Assembly (NCBI GenBank): GCA_035719105.1
Contig: DASTGN010000004.1
Coordinates: 806,001 to 870,000, forward strand
From: UBA8389 sp035719105
Lineage (GTDB): Bacteria > Bacteroidota > Bacteroidia > Bacteroidales > UBA1402
Direction: 5' to 3'
DNA length: 64,000 bases
Part shown: positions 8,403 through 18,100 of the stretch, piece after piece
Layout of the letters: the number at the start of each line of letters is the position of its first letter
Numbering within the stretch: the first letter of the stretch is position 1
Translations under genes and position numbers: made by a program
Notes under the pieces: generated by a model
Database searches by the model: none
The model's input: the letters and a program-made list of their open reading frames with translations, nothing else
Told to the model about the DNA's origin: nothing

Positions 8403-8837
8403 ATGGAAACCCACGAACGGTATATGAACATGGCTCTTGCTGAAGCTCGCCTGGCTTTTGATGCAGGTGAAATTCCCGTTGGAGTCGTTGTGGTCTGTAA
8501 GGACCGCATCATTGCCAGAGGACACAACCTGACCGAAACCCTCAACGATGTGACCGCACACGCTGAGATGCAGGCCATCACAGCCGCTGCCTCGACGCTG
8601 GGAGGCAAGTATCTGCAAAATTGCTCGATTTATGTAACGGTGGAACCCTGTGTCATGTGTGCCGGGGCTCTTGGCTGGGCACAAGTTTCCACGTTGATTT
8701 ATGGTGCCTCCGACCCAAAAAGAGGATTCTCCGTTTTTGCACCTCAGTCGCTTCATCCCAAAACACAGATTATTAAAGGGGTACTTGAAGCGGAATGTTC
8801 CGAACTGATGACCCGTTTTTTTCAATCACTTCGGTAA
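8403..8837 (+). CDS. tadA: tRNA-specific adenosine deaminase / nucleoside deaminase
   Basis: The 144-residue cytidine-deaminase-fold protein has the zinc ligand and catalytic motif TAHAEMQAI (His53, Glu55) and the second zinc motif PCVMCAGA (Cys83, Cys86). TadA converts wobble A34 of tRNA-Arg(ACG) to inosine; the family also contains guanine deaminases, which are harder to exclude. Length and motif spacing fit TadA. The last 12 bases overlap the end of the convergent DUF4249 gene. Confidence 0.88.
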   Translation: METHERYMNMALAEARLAFDAGEIPVGVVVVCKDRIIARGHNLTETLNDVTAHAEMQAITAAASTLGGKYLQNCSIYVTVEPCVMCAGALGWAQVSTLIYGASDPKRGFSVFAPQSLHPKTQIIKGVLEAECSELMTRFFQSLR

Positions 8838-9842
8838 AGTTATTTTTCGGAGTTGATGTGTGTAAGCTCCAAAAACCCCCAGACCATTTTCAACGTTTGT
8901 GAAAACCTGTACTGGTTCAGACATGAACGGATCTGCTAGCCCCAATGCTTTTAATGATTTGAGATAGAGGTAGTACTCCTTGCTGATTGACTGAAGATCA
9001 ATCGATAATATTCTTTCGTAATTGTTGGACGAACTACTATCGTATGTCCGATTGCCGTACCGGATGATGTTTTGTTTGTATTTGAACTTAAGCGTGTGCA
9101 TGGTTCCATCAATTAATTCGTCCGAGAATACATTGTATGGGTCGTATCCGGTTTCTTCGAAAAGCCCGTCTAAATTGTTCTTTCCACTCCCAAAAACGAT
9201 GTCCTCTACATCGTTCTTATACTCTGAATATGAGGAGTAACCATTTGAAACGACGTTGTAATAGATTACCAATCGATAATAATTCTCTATGTGTAGGGGA
9301 TTTGAGAATCGAACCTCAAATGAATGCGTATAGTCGAAGGTTATCCCTATAGTATCATTATGATAAGGTGTACCGGGACCGATGTACCCATACTGACCGT
9401 CGTAAATCTGATTGATTATTAGGGAGGTGTCTGATATTGCGGTAGTGGAGTCTATTTGGAAGTCGGATGTAGCCGATGGAATGGATGTTTCGGACCAAAC
9501 TGATTCGTAGTCGGGTGCGGAAACATTCAACCTGATGACATCTCCCTGCCCTGAAATGTAATGACTACAATAATTCCCTTTACTGACGTGTTGAAGGTTT
9601 TCTTTGAAGGTGCCATTCACAAAAAGTGCAACCGTCGCATTAGTGACATCAGGTAAAGATTCCTCCTGATCAAGGAAAAAGCGACTCAAAGAAACACTAG
9701 CATGAATGATTGAATCGGCACATGCAACGGCATTGACAACCAAAACAGGTTCAGTGACTTTGCCAGTAAATTGGATTTCTGTTTCGCAGGACAGGAATGT
9801 GCCGAAAAGCAACAGTAAAATAAAAATGCTGAAGTTTTTCAT
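8826..9842 (-). CDS. DUF4249 lipoprotein, partner of the TonB receptor
   Basis: The 338-residue protein has a lipoprotein signal ending in FGTFLSC (Cys19). The mature part is rich in beta-strands, starting with an Ig-like region (VLVVNAVACADSIIHASVSLSRFF, shown here only in part as a DUF4249 hallmark). DUF4249 lipoproteins are routinely encoded just after a TonB-dependent receptor with a carboxypeptidase-like domain, as here (3 bp gap). They are thought to act as its surface partner. The substrate is unknown. The C-terminus converges on tadA. Confidence 0.8.
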   Translation of the reverse strand: MKNFSIFILLLLFGTFLSCETEIQFTGKVTEPVLVVNAVACADSIIHASVSLSRFFLDQEESLPDVTNATVALFVNGTFKENLQHVSKGNYCSHYISGQGDVIRLNVSAPDYESVWSETSIPSATSDFQIDSTTAISDTSLIINQIYDGQYGYIGPGTPYHNDTIGITFDYTHSFEVRFSNPLHIENYYRLVIYYNVVSNGYSSYSEYKNDVEDIVFGSGKNNLDGLFEETGYDPYNVFSDELIDGTMHTLKFKYKQNIIRYGNRTYDSSSSNNYERILSIDLQSISKEYYLYLKSLKALGLADPFMSEPVQVFTNVENGLGVFGAYTHQLRKITLPK

Positions 9843-9845
9843 ACA

Positions 9846-12287
9846 CTAGAATTTATAACTGTAACTGACTGAGGGTATAACTGGAAAAATGGAGGTCTTA
9901 ACCAATATCTTGCGTGAGTTGTAGTTCCCAGTTTGTGGATCGTAGTAACCCTCGTCGCTGTATGATTGTCGAACGATGAACGGATTTTTTTGGTTGTAGG
10001 CATTATACAAACTAAAATTCCAAGTTCGAACGCCGTGCTTTTTCTTTTTGTGGAAATTGACGCCTATGTCCATGCGATGGTAAGCAGGCAATCGATAATT
10101 GTTTCGTTCACTGATGTATTCAATACTTTGATAATGTTGCCAATCAAGATCTGGAATATTGACGGCCTTGTATTGTTGCATAGCCAGTGTCCCACTGTTT
10201 CCTGTGTAATAGACCCAAGTGCCTGATAAATCAAACCGATCGCTGAACCGATGGGTCATAGTGAAACTGACGTTGTGCATTCTGTCGTATTTCGCAGGGA
10301 AGACTTTCCCGTAATTGATTTCTTGTCCGGGTTTATCAAATTTTCGTTCGGATTTCGACCAGGTATAGGCTAACCAACCAGTTGTCTTTCCAATGGTTTT
10401 CTGAGCCAGAAATTCGATGCCATACGACCAACCTCTCCCCATGCTTACTTTTTCTTCCCAACCAGTGGATGAACCCATGAATCCGGCACCATCTTTATAC
10501 TCAATCAAATTGTTCATGCTTTTAAAATAGCTTTCGACAGAGAAATCGACCACATCGTTCAAGTTGTAGAACAAACCAGCAGAATATTGTTTGGAATCCA
10601 TTGGTTTGACTCTTTTAGTAACCGGAACCCATAAATCGGTCGGCAAACTGAGGTTGCTGTTGGATAAGAGATGAATGTATTGACTCATAGATGCGTAACC
10701 TGCCTTGAAGGACCATTGATCGTTTATCAGAAGACGCATGCTCAATCTGGGTTCCAATGAATGGTAAAATTGACCTTGTACATTGAACAAGGAGTAATTC
10801 ACGCCGACATTGGCTTTGATGAAAGCCCCGAGGCTTAAATTATCTTCGGCGTACACATTCACTTCGTGGCCAAAAACGTTTTTGTCTCCCATGGTCGTAT
10901 CTACTGACGAAGTAATGTCTTGTGTCACAGAAAATTTGGCAACTGAAACACCTGGTCGAAAAGTATGATTCATATAACTGGCTCCGAATTTCACATCATG
11001 TCCCGGAATTGGTGTGTAATCGAAATCCGTTCTTAAAGAGTAATCATTGATACCCGATAAATAGCCAATTTCCATTTCCGAACCTATCCATTTGGTTTTA
11101 CCAGCAGGCAGCGTTTTGTTTTCCTCCCCGATCATCATGTCAAAGCGATATCGGGTGTAGGCTGCCGTCGTATTCATGAAAAGTTTGCTGTTGATGATGT
11201 GGTTCCAACGAAGAGCAGAGATGAGATTTCCCCATTTCCAATCTATGGCCGTAGTATTGAAACTTTTTTCGTCTTCGTAAACATAATTGCTGGTGATCCC
11301 AACATCAATGTCATCGTCCCCAGAATAAAAACTCAGAAAAAGTTTGTCCGAATCTGAGATTTTATGGGTTATCTTGGCATTCAGGTCGTAAAAAAAATAG
11401 CCAGGAGAAAAGTGGTTGTTGGTGTTTTCCTTTTTCTCGACATACCACATGACGGGTTTGATGATCAAATCGCCATAAGTCCGTCGGTAGGAGAGATTGA
11501 AGGTGGTCTTGTCTTTGATGAGTGGCCCTTCCAAGTTGAATTTGGAGGTCATGATGCCCACGCTGAAATTGCCGTGAACCTCCCTACTGTTTCCGTCGTT
11601 CATTCGAATGTCTATTACCGAAGAAAGTCGGCTGGAAAAGCGAGCAGGAAAATTGCCTTTGTACAAGGTGACGTTTTTTAACGCATCAGCATTGAAAACC
11701 GAGAAAAACCCACCCATGTGGTTGACATTGTAAACAGGAACTCCATCCAATAAAAGAAGGTTTTCATCCGGCCCTCCGCCTCGAACATACAAACCGGCTG
11801 AGCCTTCCGTTCCACCCTGGACGCCAGGCAGCAATTGCAAGGCTTTCAGCACATCCGTTTCGCCAAATAAGGCAGGAATGGATTTGATTTGAGAAATGGG
11901 AACTTCAATGGCGCCCATTTGAGCGCCCAAAACGCCGAATTCTTTGCGGCTGGATCCTCCATAGACGGTCACCGAACTCAGTTCGGTTGAAGGTTGAAGG
12001 CTGATATTGAGGGTGGTATCTTTAGATAATCGAAAGTGGAAATGTTGCGTTGTAAAACCTACGTACGAACATCGTATTTCCACTTCTCCCGCGGGCAGTG
12101 ACAAGGAGTAAAAGCCATACACATTGCTGACGGAGCCTTTTCCAGATTTGAAATCGTATACTGAACCGTTCAACAAAGTTTCACCCGAAGATTGATCTGT
12201 AATGAAACCGCTAATGGTCAGATTCGCAGCTGTAAGGTTATGAATGAGAAAAACGAGGGAAAGGAAAATCAACGTTTTCTTGGTCAT
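9846..12287 (-). CDS. TonB-dependent receptor with N-terminal carboxypeptidase-D-like domain
   Basis: The ATG at 12287 (MTKKTLIFLSLVFL) gives a proper signal peptide and 813 residues; the frame is open further upstream but runs into the DUF4834 gene. After cleavage near TAA-NLT come a beta-sandwich carboxypeptidase-regulatory-like domain (about 22-105, ISGFITDQSSGETL), a plug domain (about 120-230, GLYVRGGGPDENLLLLDGVP), and a 22-strand-type barrel ending in VSYSYKF. Such receptors import ligands across the outer membrane with TonB energy. The DUF4249 partner follows directly. The substrate cannot be read from the sequence. Confidence 0.9.
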   Translation of the reverse strand: MTKKTLIFLSLVFLIHNLTAANLTISGFITDQSSGETLLNGSVYDFKSGKGSVSNVYGFYSLSLPAGEVEIRCSYVGFTTQHFHFRLSKDTTLNISLQPSTELSSVTVYGGSSRKEFGVLGAQMGAIEVPISQIKSIPALFGETDVLKALQLLPGVQGGTEGSAGLYVRGGGPDENLLLLDGVPVYNVNHMGGFFSVFNADALKNVTLYKGNFPARFSSRLSSVIDIRMNDGNSREVHGNFSVGIMTSKFNLEGPLIKDKTTFNLSYRRTYGDLIIKPVMWYVEKKENTNNHFSPGYFFYDLNAKITHKISDSDKLFLSFYSGDDDIDVGITSNYVYEDEKSFNTTAIDWKWGNLISALRWNHIINSKLFMNTTAAYTRYRFDMMIGEENKTLPAGKTKWIGSEMEIGYLSGINDYSLRTDFDYTPIPGHDVKFGASYMNHTFRPGVSVAKFSVTQDITSSVDTTMGDKNVFGHEVNVYAEDNLSLGAFIKANVGVNYSLFNVQGQFYHSLEPRLSMRLLINDQWSFKAGYASMSQYIHLLSNSNLSLPTDLWVPVTKRVKPMDSKQYSAGLFYNLNDVVDFSVESYFKSMNNLIEYKDGAGFMGSSTGWEEKVSMGRGWSYGIEFLAQKTIGKTTGWLAYTWSKSERKFDKPGQEINYGKVFPAKYDRMHNVSFTMTHRFSDRFDLSGTWVYYTGNSGTLAMQQYKAVNIPDLDWQHYQSIEYISERNNYRLPAYHRMDIGVNFHKKKKHGVRTWNFSLYNAYNQKNPFIVRQSYSDEGYYDPQTGNYNSRKILVKTSIFPVIPSVSYSYKF

Positions 12288-12297
12288 ATTGGTTTTT

Positions 12298-12501
12298 TTA
12301 TTCAATTTCTTCAAAGTCGACATAGTCCCCTTCGTCCTTCGAAATCTTTTTCTTTTTCTCTGGTTGGTGGGAAGCATGGTCGGCACGCGGATTTTCCGAA
12401 TTGGCTGCCTTTCTGATTTTATGAATCATGAATTTAGTCGTCATCGAGAAAATCAGGCGAAAGATAATAATAAAAAATAGTAAACCAAATATGAATTTCA
12501 T
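12298..12501 (-). CDS. DUF4834 family small membrane protein
   Basis: The 67-residue protein has one N-terminal membrane segment (FIFGLLFFIIIFRLIF). A short charged tail with a lysine cluster (EKKKKISKDEG) and the acidic end YVDFEEIE follows. This is the pattern of the DUF4834 family seen in Bacteroidota beside pssA. The function is unknown. It lies 12 bp after pssA and 10 bp before the TonB receptor on the same strand, so the genes probably share a transcript. Confidence 0.75.
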   Translation of the reverse strand: MKFIFGLLFFIIIFRLIFSMTTKFMIHKIRKAANSENPRADHASHQPEKKKKISKDEGDYVDFEEIE

Positions 12502-12513
12502 CTAAATTTAATT

Positions 12514-13215
12514 TTAGGCACCTTTTTTTACGAATCCGAAATTAAGTACGGAGAGAAGGATATACCAAACGATGCATGCGGAGATGCCGTTTATATTAAG
12601 GAGTACCAAGAGAAGGAGACTACCCATCAGGAAATAGTAGCGTAAGCGATTCCCTTTCCATTTGAGGTTCTTGAACTTAAGGGAAAACATGGGGATTTCC
12701 AGAACCAATAAGGCTGAAAAGATCAATATGCCAACGACCAAAATGATTGGATCAAACAGGTAGCTTAAGAAAAAGTTGAATGAACTGCCGATGCCAAAAG
12801 CCCAGAATAATGCATTGGCTGGAGTGGGCAAGCCTAGAAAAGAGCTGGTCTGGCGTTCGTCTAAATTGAATTTGGCCAGTCGCAAGGCGGAAAAGACTGG
12901 AATTAAAAAACCAAACCATGCGAACCAGGAAGGGCTTCCCATGTTCATGGCTAAAGAACTGATGTAACTGTAAGCCATCACACCAGGGGCAACTCCGAAA
13001 CTCACCACATCGGCCAATGAATCCAATTCTTTGCCCATTGGAGAATACGCTTTTAAAAGGCGTGCGGCAAAACCGTCAAAAAAATCAAAAATAGCTGCCA
13101 AGGCAATAAATAGTGCGGCTGTCATATAGGCTTCCTGAAAGGCATAGACCATGGCTATGCACCCCGAAAACAAATTCAAGCAAGTGATTGCATTTGGTAT
13201 GTGCTTGCGTATCAT
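12514..13215 (-). CDS. pssA: CDP-diacylglycerol--serine O-phosphatidyltransferase
   Basis: PssA makes phosphatidylserine from CDP-diacylglycerol and serine in the inner membrane. The CDP-alcohol phosphotransferase motif is complete: DG-x2-AR-x8-G-x3-D-x3-D (DGFAAR ... GKELDSLAD). Several membrane helices follow. I chose ATG 13215 (MIRKHIPNAITCLNLF); a longer frame to 13290 would overlap psd. The length is 233 residues. The preceding psd gene carries out the next step, giving phosphatidylethanolamine. Confidence 0.95.
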   Translation of the reverse strand: MIRKHIPNAITCLNLFSGCIAMVYAFQEAYMTAALFIALAAIFDFFDGFAARLLKAYSPMGKELDSLADVVSFGVAPGVMAYSYISSLAMNMGSPSWFAWFGFLIPVFSALRLAKFNLDERQTSSFLGLPTPANALFWAFGIGSSFNFFLSYLFDPIILVVGILIFSALLVLEIPMFSLKFKNLKWKGNRLRYYFLMGSLLLLVLLNINGISACIVWYILLSVLNFGFVKKGA

Positions 13216-13225
13216 TGGGTTGGGT

Positions 13226-13921
13226 TTAATTCGCTGCCGGTTTCTCTTTCCAGCGTGCGATGATGGTCTTGTTACCAGTCGTTTTATCACCAGGCTTTAC
13301 CAAAATCTCAACGTCCTCGAGCGGTAGAAAGACATCTACACGGGAACCGAATTTAATGAAACCAAGGTGTTCGTTGAGGTGGACCTTCTTATTGGTGTAG
13401 GCGTAGGTGACGATGCGGCGAGCCAAAGCCCCTGCCACCTGACGGATCAAGACAGTCTTGCCGGATTGCGAGGATTCCAGCAAAACAGTGGAGCGTTCGT
13501 TTTCAATACTTGATTTGGGTAAGTATGCAGCCATGAAATTACCGTTCTGGTGACTGTAATGCACTACTTTGCCTTCGAAAGGATACCAGTTTGCATGCAC
13601 GTTGAACACCGACATGAAGATGGATAGTTGGATACGGTCTTCGTTTAACAGGCAGCCTTCGTAGGTCTTTTCTATAACCACCACTTTGCCGTCTGCAGGT
13701 GCCAAAATATCGAGTGGGCCGGCTTTGCTGACGCGTCGAGGACTTCTGAAGAAGTTGATGAAAAAGAAATAGAAGATACCTGAAACCACCAATAGTGGCA
13801 TAAAGACATAATGCCCAAGCAGAATCCAAACCAAGACATTAAGCAAGACAAGAAAAAAGAACAACCCGAGAAGAATCTTGCGACCTTCCTTGTGTATGGT
13901 CATTCCCAGCGTTCTTTTCAT
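13226..13921 (-). CDS. psd: phosphatidylserine decarboxylase proenzyme
   Basis: The 231-residue protein is of the short, archaeal-type Psd class. Two membrane segments lie near the N-terminus (about 14-58). The core has FFRSPRR, LAPADGKV and SVFNVHANW. The C-terminal self-cleavage site FIKFGSRVD has Gly-Ser, and the serine becomes the pyruvoyl group. It decarboxylates phosphatidylserine to phosphatidylethanolamine. It is first in the psd-pssA-DUF4834 operon and has a well-matched promoter at 13948-13978. Confidence 0.95.
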   Translation of the reverse strand: MKRTLGMTIHKEGRKILLGLFFFLVLLNVLVWILLGHYVFMPLLVVSGIFYFFFINFFRSPRRVSKAGPLDILAPADGKVVVIEKTYEGCLLNEDRIQLSIFMSVFNVHANWYPFEGKVVHYSHQNGNFMAAYLPKSSIENERSTVLLESSQSGKTVLIRQVAGALARRIVTYAYTNKKVHLNEHLGFIKFGSRVDVFLPLEDVEILVKPGDKTTGNKTIIARWKEKPAAN

Positions 13922-13947
13922 TCCTGTTTGTTTATGGATTTATCAAA

Positions 13948-13978
13948 CAAAAGTACTTTATAATCGGGATTCGTCCAA
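13948..13978 (-). promoter_or_regulatory. promoter of the psd-pssA operon
   Basis: On the minus strand TTG (13978-13976) is followed after 20 bp by TACTTTTG (13955-13948), a full match to TTG-N20-TAnnTTTG. It lies about 27 bases before the psd ATG in the divergent psd/dnaE intergenic region. Confidence 0.6.
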
Positions 13979-14023
13979 ATTTTTCTTTTATGGGACCTGT
14001 TGATAAGTTTTGAGAAATTATCA

Positions 14024-14054
14024 TTGGTCGTTACTTAAAAACAAGGTATCTTTA
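14024..14054 (+). promoter_or_regulatory. promoter of dnaE
   Basis: TTG (14024-14026) is separated by 20 bp from TATCTTTA (14047-14054), one base off TAnnTTTG. The position leaves a leader of roughly 30 bases before the ATG at 14090. It is in the same divergent region as the psd promoter, about 45 bp away. Confidence 0.5.
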
Positions 14055-14089
14055 AAACTCGTTTTCATCCATTCATTTTGCTTTTAAAT

Positions 14090-17000
14090 ATGACCCCATT
14101 CGTCCATTTGCACGTCCATTCACAGTATTCCATCCTCGATGGACAAGCTTCCATCGCCGGATTGGTGGACAAAGCGCAGAGTGATGGAATGAAAGCCATT
14201 GCCCTGACAGACCACGGTTGCATGTTTGGAGTCAAGGAGTTCTTCAATTACATTTCCAAAAAAAACAAAGGAAAAGCGGAGGACGAACAGATCAAACCCA
14301 TCATCGGTTGCGAAGTCTATGTGGCCAGAAACGGCCACCTCAACCAACGCAAAGAGGTTAAGGAAGACGCTCGGGGATGGCACCTTATATTATTGGCCAA
14401 AAATTATCAAGGTTACAAGAACTTGCTGAAAATTGTATCAAAGGCCTGGACGGATGGTTATTATTATGTGCCTCGAACCGATCATGAACAATTGGAGAAA
14501 TACCACGAAGGCATTATTGCCTTGTCAGCTTGTTTAGGAGGTGAGGTTCCACGTTATGTCGGAGATGGCAGGTTGGAGGATGCCGAAAAGTCTGTTCAGT
14601 TTTATAAACGGGTTTTCGGTGAGGATTTTTATCTGGAATTGCAACGACACAAACCGACTGTACCCAATGCTGCGCAGGATACTTATCCTCGGCAAATGGA
14701 AGTGAATGTTCACTTAGTGGAGTTTGCCCAAAAATACGACATCAAATTGGTGGCTACCAACGACGTACACTTTGTCGAAGAAGAACATGCCGAAGCACAT
14801 CATCGTTTAATTTGCCTCAATACTGGCCGTGAACTGGATGACCCCAGCAACATGGCCTATACCAAACAGGAGTTCTTCAAGACTCAAGAAGAAATGAATG
14901 AGGTGTTTGGCGATATTCCAGAAGCACTGGCCAATTCGCTCGAGATTGCCGATAAAGTGGAATTTTATTCCATCAATCACGATGCCATCATGCCCAATTT
15001 CCCCAGACCGGAAGGGTTTGAAAACGATGATGATTATCTTAAATTCCTTACTTATAAAGGAGCGGAACGGGTCTATCCGGATATGACGGATGAAGTCAGG
15101 GAGCGCATCGAATTTGAACTTGGCGTCATCCAACACATGGGTTTCCCCGGATATTTTCTTATTGTTCAGGATTTTACAACTGCTGCACGCGAAATGGGTG
15201 TTTCAGTTGGGCCAGGTCGTGGTTCAGCAGCCGGTTCAGCCGTGGCTTATTGCTTGGGGATTACACAAGTGGACCCAATCAAATACGATTTGCTGTTTGA
15301 ACGGTTCCTAAATCCCGACCGCATTTCCATGCCTGATATCGACATCGATTTTGACGATGATGGACGGGGGCAGGTACTCCGTTGGGTGGAGGAACGTTAT
15401 GGCAAGGAAAAAGTGGCACATATTATCACTTACGGCACCATGGCAGCCAAGTCGGCCATTAAGGATGTAGCTAGGGTACAGCGCCTTCCGCTCGCCGAAT
15501 CGGAACGTTTGGCCAAAATGATTCCGGATAAGATACCCGATGTCAAGAAAGTCAATTTGAAAAGTGCCATCGCTTTTGTACCCGATCTTAAGGCTGCAGC
15601 GGAATCGCCCAATCAGAACCTGAGGGATACCATGAAGTATGCACAGATGCTGGAGGGAAATGTGCGTAACATCGGTGTTCATGCCTGCGGCGTCATCATT
15701 GGTCGCGACGACATTTCGGACTGGGTTCCGGTGAGTACTGCCGACGATAAAGAAACTGGCGAAAAACTATTGGTCACTCAATACGAAGGTTCAGTTATTG
15801 AAGAAACCGGATTGATCAAGATGGACTTTCTTGGACTTAAAACCTTATCCATCATTAAAGACGCCATTGAAAACATAAGGCTTTCCAAAGGCATTCTCAT
15901 TGACATTGATTCCATTTCGCTCGAGGATAAAAAAACGTATGAACTGTATTCGTCCGGGAACACGGTAGGGACCTTCCAGTTTGAATCCACTGGTATGCAA
16001 AAATACCTGCGTGAATTGGAACCGACCAAATTCGAGGACCTGATCGCAATGAATGCCTTGTATAGACCAGGCCCCATGGATTATATTCCGTCATTCATCG
16101 CTCGAAAACACGGTAGGGAGGAGATTGAATACGACATCCCGGTCATGGAGCGCTATCTAAAAGACACTTACGGAATTACCGTCTATCAGGAACAGGTGAT
16201 GTTACTTTCTCGGTTGTTGGCAAACTTTTCGCGTGGTGAGTCGGACGAGCTTCGCAAAGCGATGGGTAAGAAGATTATTGAGAAGCTGAATGCTTTGAAA
16301 CCAAAATTCATCGCTGGCGGAAAAAGTAACGGTCACGATCCAAAAGTACTTGAAAAGATCTGGGCCGATTGGGAAAAGTTTGCATCCTATGCTTTTAACA
16401 AGTCACATGCTACTTGCTATTCGTTGGTTGCTTATCAAACGGCTTGGCTCAAAGCTAATTACCCGGCTGAATACATGGCTGCCGTTCTTTCACGCAGCAT
16501 CAACAACATCACAGACATTACCAAATTCATGGATGCTTGTAAATCCATGAACATTCAAGTCTTGGGACCTGATGTGAATGAATCGAACATGAAGTTCACC
16601 GTGAACAAAGAAGGAAATATTCGCTTTGGGTTAGGCGCCATCAAAGGGGTAGGTGAAAATGCAGTCAGGGCTATTTTGGATGAACGTTCCAGTAATGGTC
16701 CTTTCAAAGATCTGTACGATTTTCTGGAACGTGTCAATCTGAATACCTGTAATAAAAAAAGTGTCGAATCCATGGCGTTGGCTGGAAGTTTCGACGCGTT
16801 TGGTCAGTTGACGCGGGAACAATTTGTGTACGAGAATGGCAAGGGCGAACCGTTCCTCGATATATTAATGCGTTGGGGCACGAAGGTTCAAATGGACAAG
16901 GCTTCCATCAGCAATTCTCTCTTTGGGGGTGAAAACACCGTGGTTGTAGCCAAACCGGAACCGCCCAAAGCGGAACCCTGGCCAGACTTGATGAGGCTCA

Positions 17001-17635
17001 ACAAGGAAAAAGAATTGGTTGGCATGTATCTATCATCGCATCCGTTGGATAGCTTTTCCGTTCTGATCAATTATGTCTGCAACACCACGATGGACGATAT
17101 TAAACAAGGAAATTTGGTTGCCAACAAAGAACTGGTTTTTGGCGGCATCGTTACAGATATTCGTGAACGGATGAACAAGAAGAACGAACAATTTGCTTTT
17201 GTTACCATCGAAGATTATTCTGGAGCAGCCGAAATTCCTTTCTGGCCTAAGGAATATGTGGATTTCGGAAAATACCTTCGACCGTCTATGTTCCTGATGC
17301 TTAAAGGTCGTTACGGTCCCAAAAACTGGAGACCGGATGAATTCGAATTAAAAGTGAATCACATATCTCTGTTGTCCGAGATCTTAGATACGGCCATAGA
17401 AAAAATCAATCTGTCGATACCTCTCTCGGTTTTGAACAAAACTTTTGTGGAAGATTTATACGAAGAAGTTCGGAAACATCCGGGGAAGGCAACTCTATCT
17501 ATCACTGTTACAGATTATGACGTGGAACCCCCACTTCGACTTGACCTTTTTTCAAGATCGTATCAAGTTCATCCGAATAAAGAATTCATCAATTATTTGG
17601 AGGAAATGGATTCAGTTGACCTCAAAATAAATTAG
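14090..17635 (+). CDS. dnaE: DNA polymerase III subunit alpha
   Basis: The 1181-residue replicative polymerase has an N-terminal PHP domain (HLHVHSQYSILDG, LTDHGCMFG). The C-family polymerase core includes GPGRGSAAGS and the catalytic aspartates in PDIDIDFDDDGRG. Thumb/fingers motifs are NALYRPGPMDYIP and YQEQVM. Near the C-terminus are the helix-hairpin-helix (GLGAIKGVGENAV) and an OB-fold (VFGGIVTDIRERMNKK). The ATG at 14090 gives the conserved MTPFVHLHVHS start; an in-frame TTG at 14078 is not needed. It stands alone in its own transcription unit. Confidence 0.98.
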   Translation: MTPFVHLHVHSQYSILDGQASIAGLVDKAQSDGMKAIALTDHGCMFGVKEFFNYISKKNKGKAEDEQIKPIIGCEVYVARNGHLNQRKEVKEDARGWHLILLAKNYQGYKNLLKIVSKAWTDGYYYVPRTDHEQLEKYHEGIIALSACLGGEVPRYVGDGRLEDAEKSVQFYKRVFGEDFYLELQRHKPTVPNAAQDTYPRQMEVNVHLVEFAQKYDIKLVATNDVHFVEEEHAEAHHRLICLNTGRELDDPSNMAYTKQEFFKTQEEMNEVFGDIPEALANSLEIADKVEFYSINHDAIMPNFPRPEGFENDDDYLKFLTYKGAERVYPDMTDEVRERIEFELGVIQHMGFPGYFLIVQDFTTAAREMGVSVGPGRGSAAGSAVAYCLGITQVDPIKYDLLFERFLNPDRISMPDIDIDFDDDGRGQVLRWVEERYGKEKVAHIITYGTMAAKSAIKDVARVQRLPLAESERLAKMIPDKIPDVKKVNLKSAIAFVPDLKAAAESPNQNLRDTMKYAQMLEGNVRNIGVHACGVIIGRDDISDWVPVSTADDKETGEKLLVTQYEGSVIEETGLIKMDFLGLKTLSIIKDAIENIRLSKGILIDIDSISLEDKKTYELYSSGNTVGTFQFESTGMQKYLRELEPTKFEDLIAMNALYRPGPMDYIPSFIARKHGREEIEYDIPVMERYLKDTYGITVYQEQVMLLSRLLANFSRGESDELRKAMGKKIIEKLNALKPKFIAGGKSNGHDPKVLEKIWADWEKFASYAFNKSHATCYSLVAYQTAWLKANYPAEYMAAVLSRSINNITDITKFMDACKSMNIQVLGPDVNESNMKFTVNKEGNIRFGLGAIKGVGENAVRAILDERSSNGPFKDLYDFLERVNLNTCNKKSVESMALAGSFDAFGQLTREQFVYENGKGEPFLDILMRWGTKVQMDKASISNSLFGGENTVVVAKPEPPKAEPWPDLMRLNKEKELVGMYLSSHPLDSFSVLINYVCNTTMDDIKQGNLVANKELVFGGIVTDIRERMNKKNEQFAFVTIEDYSGAAEIPFWPKEYVDFGKYLRPSMFLMLKGRYGPKNWRPDEFELKVNHISLLSEILDTAIEKINLSIPLSVLNKTFVEDLYEEVRKHPGKATLSITVTDYDVEPPLRLDLFSRSYQVHPNKEFINYLEEMDSVDLKIN

Positions 17636-17665
17636 GGCGGTGTTTTAAAACCGTCTATGTTTTTG

Positions 17666-17673
17666 TACATTTG
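17666..17673 (+). promoter_or_regulatory. -7 box upstream of trxA
   Basis: TACATTTG fits TAnnTTTG and lies 41 bases before the trxA ATG. No clean TTG is found 19-21 bp upstream. The T-rich palindrome at 17637-17655 between dnaE and trxA may blur the -33 region or help end the dnaE transcript. Confidence 0.4.
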
Positions 17674-17713
17674 CCCTGCTAAACAAAGAACTAAACATTA
17701 AAAGCAACATACT

Positions 17714-18028
17714 ATGGCTTTAGTAATTACAGATTCAAATTTTGACGAATTATTGAAATCCGGAAAACCCTTGGTGGTGGACTTTTGGGCAGAATGGTGC
17801 GGTCCTTGCAAAATGATCGGCCCCATCGTTGAAGACCTTGCCCACGAATATGAAGACAAAGTGACCATCGGTAAGCTCGATGTCGATGACAATAACGATG
17901 TCACTACGCGTTATGGAATCCGTAACATACCAACCATTTTGTTTTTCAAAGATGGTGTTCAGGTGGACAAACAAGTTGGAGCCACTCAAAAAAGTGTCAT
18001 GGTTCAGAAAATTGAGGCTTTGCTCTAA
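17714..18028 (+). CDS. trxA: thioredoxin
   Basis: The 104-residue protein is a classic single-domain thioredoxin. It has the redox motif WCGPCK (Cys29, Cys32), the buried Asp in VVDFWAEW, the cis-proline in RNIPTILFF, and the C-terminal GATQKSVM helix. There is no signal peptide, so it is cytoplasmic and reduces disulfides with thioredoxin reductase. It is monocistronic, with a promoter-like box before it and a strong hairpin terminator after it. Confidence 0.97.
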   Translation: MALVITDSNFDELLKSGKPLVVDFWAEWCGPCKMIGPIVEDLAHEYEDKVTIGKLDVDDNNDVTTRYGIRNIPTILFFKDGVQVDKQVGATQKSVMVQKIEALL

Positions 18029-18056
18029 TTTTCGATTACGCAAGAAATAATTGAAG

Positions 18057-18087
18057 CTGTTTCCATTTTATGGAAGCAGTTTTTTTT
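18057..18087 (+). terminator. intrinsic terminator of trxA
   Basis: An 8-bp stem CTGTTTCC / GGAAGCAG (one G-U pair) with a 7-base loop is followed by eight T residues. It lies 28 bases after the trxA stop, just before the convergent tsaE end. Confidence 0.8.
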
Positions 18088-18100
18088 GAATTTATCTCGA

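Noticed and set aside
8150..8837. Toxin-antitoxin pair from the ribbon-helix-helix protein and its neighbour
   Set aside because: The neighbour is tadA, a tRNA deaminase, and no toxin-like small gene is adjacent.
12288..12386. Upstream extension of the TonB receptor frame
   Set aside because: It overlaps the DUF4834 coding end, is highly basic and precedes a perfect signal peptide starting at 12287.
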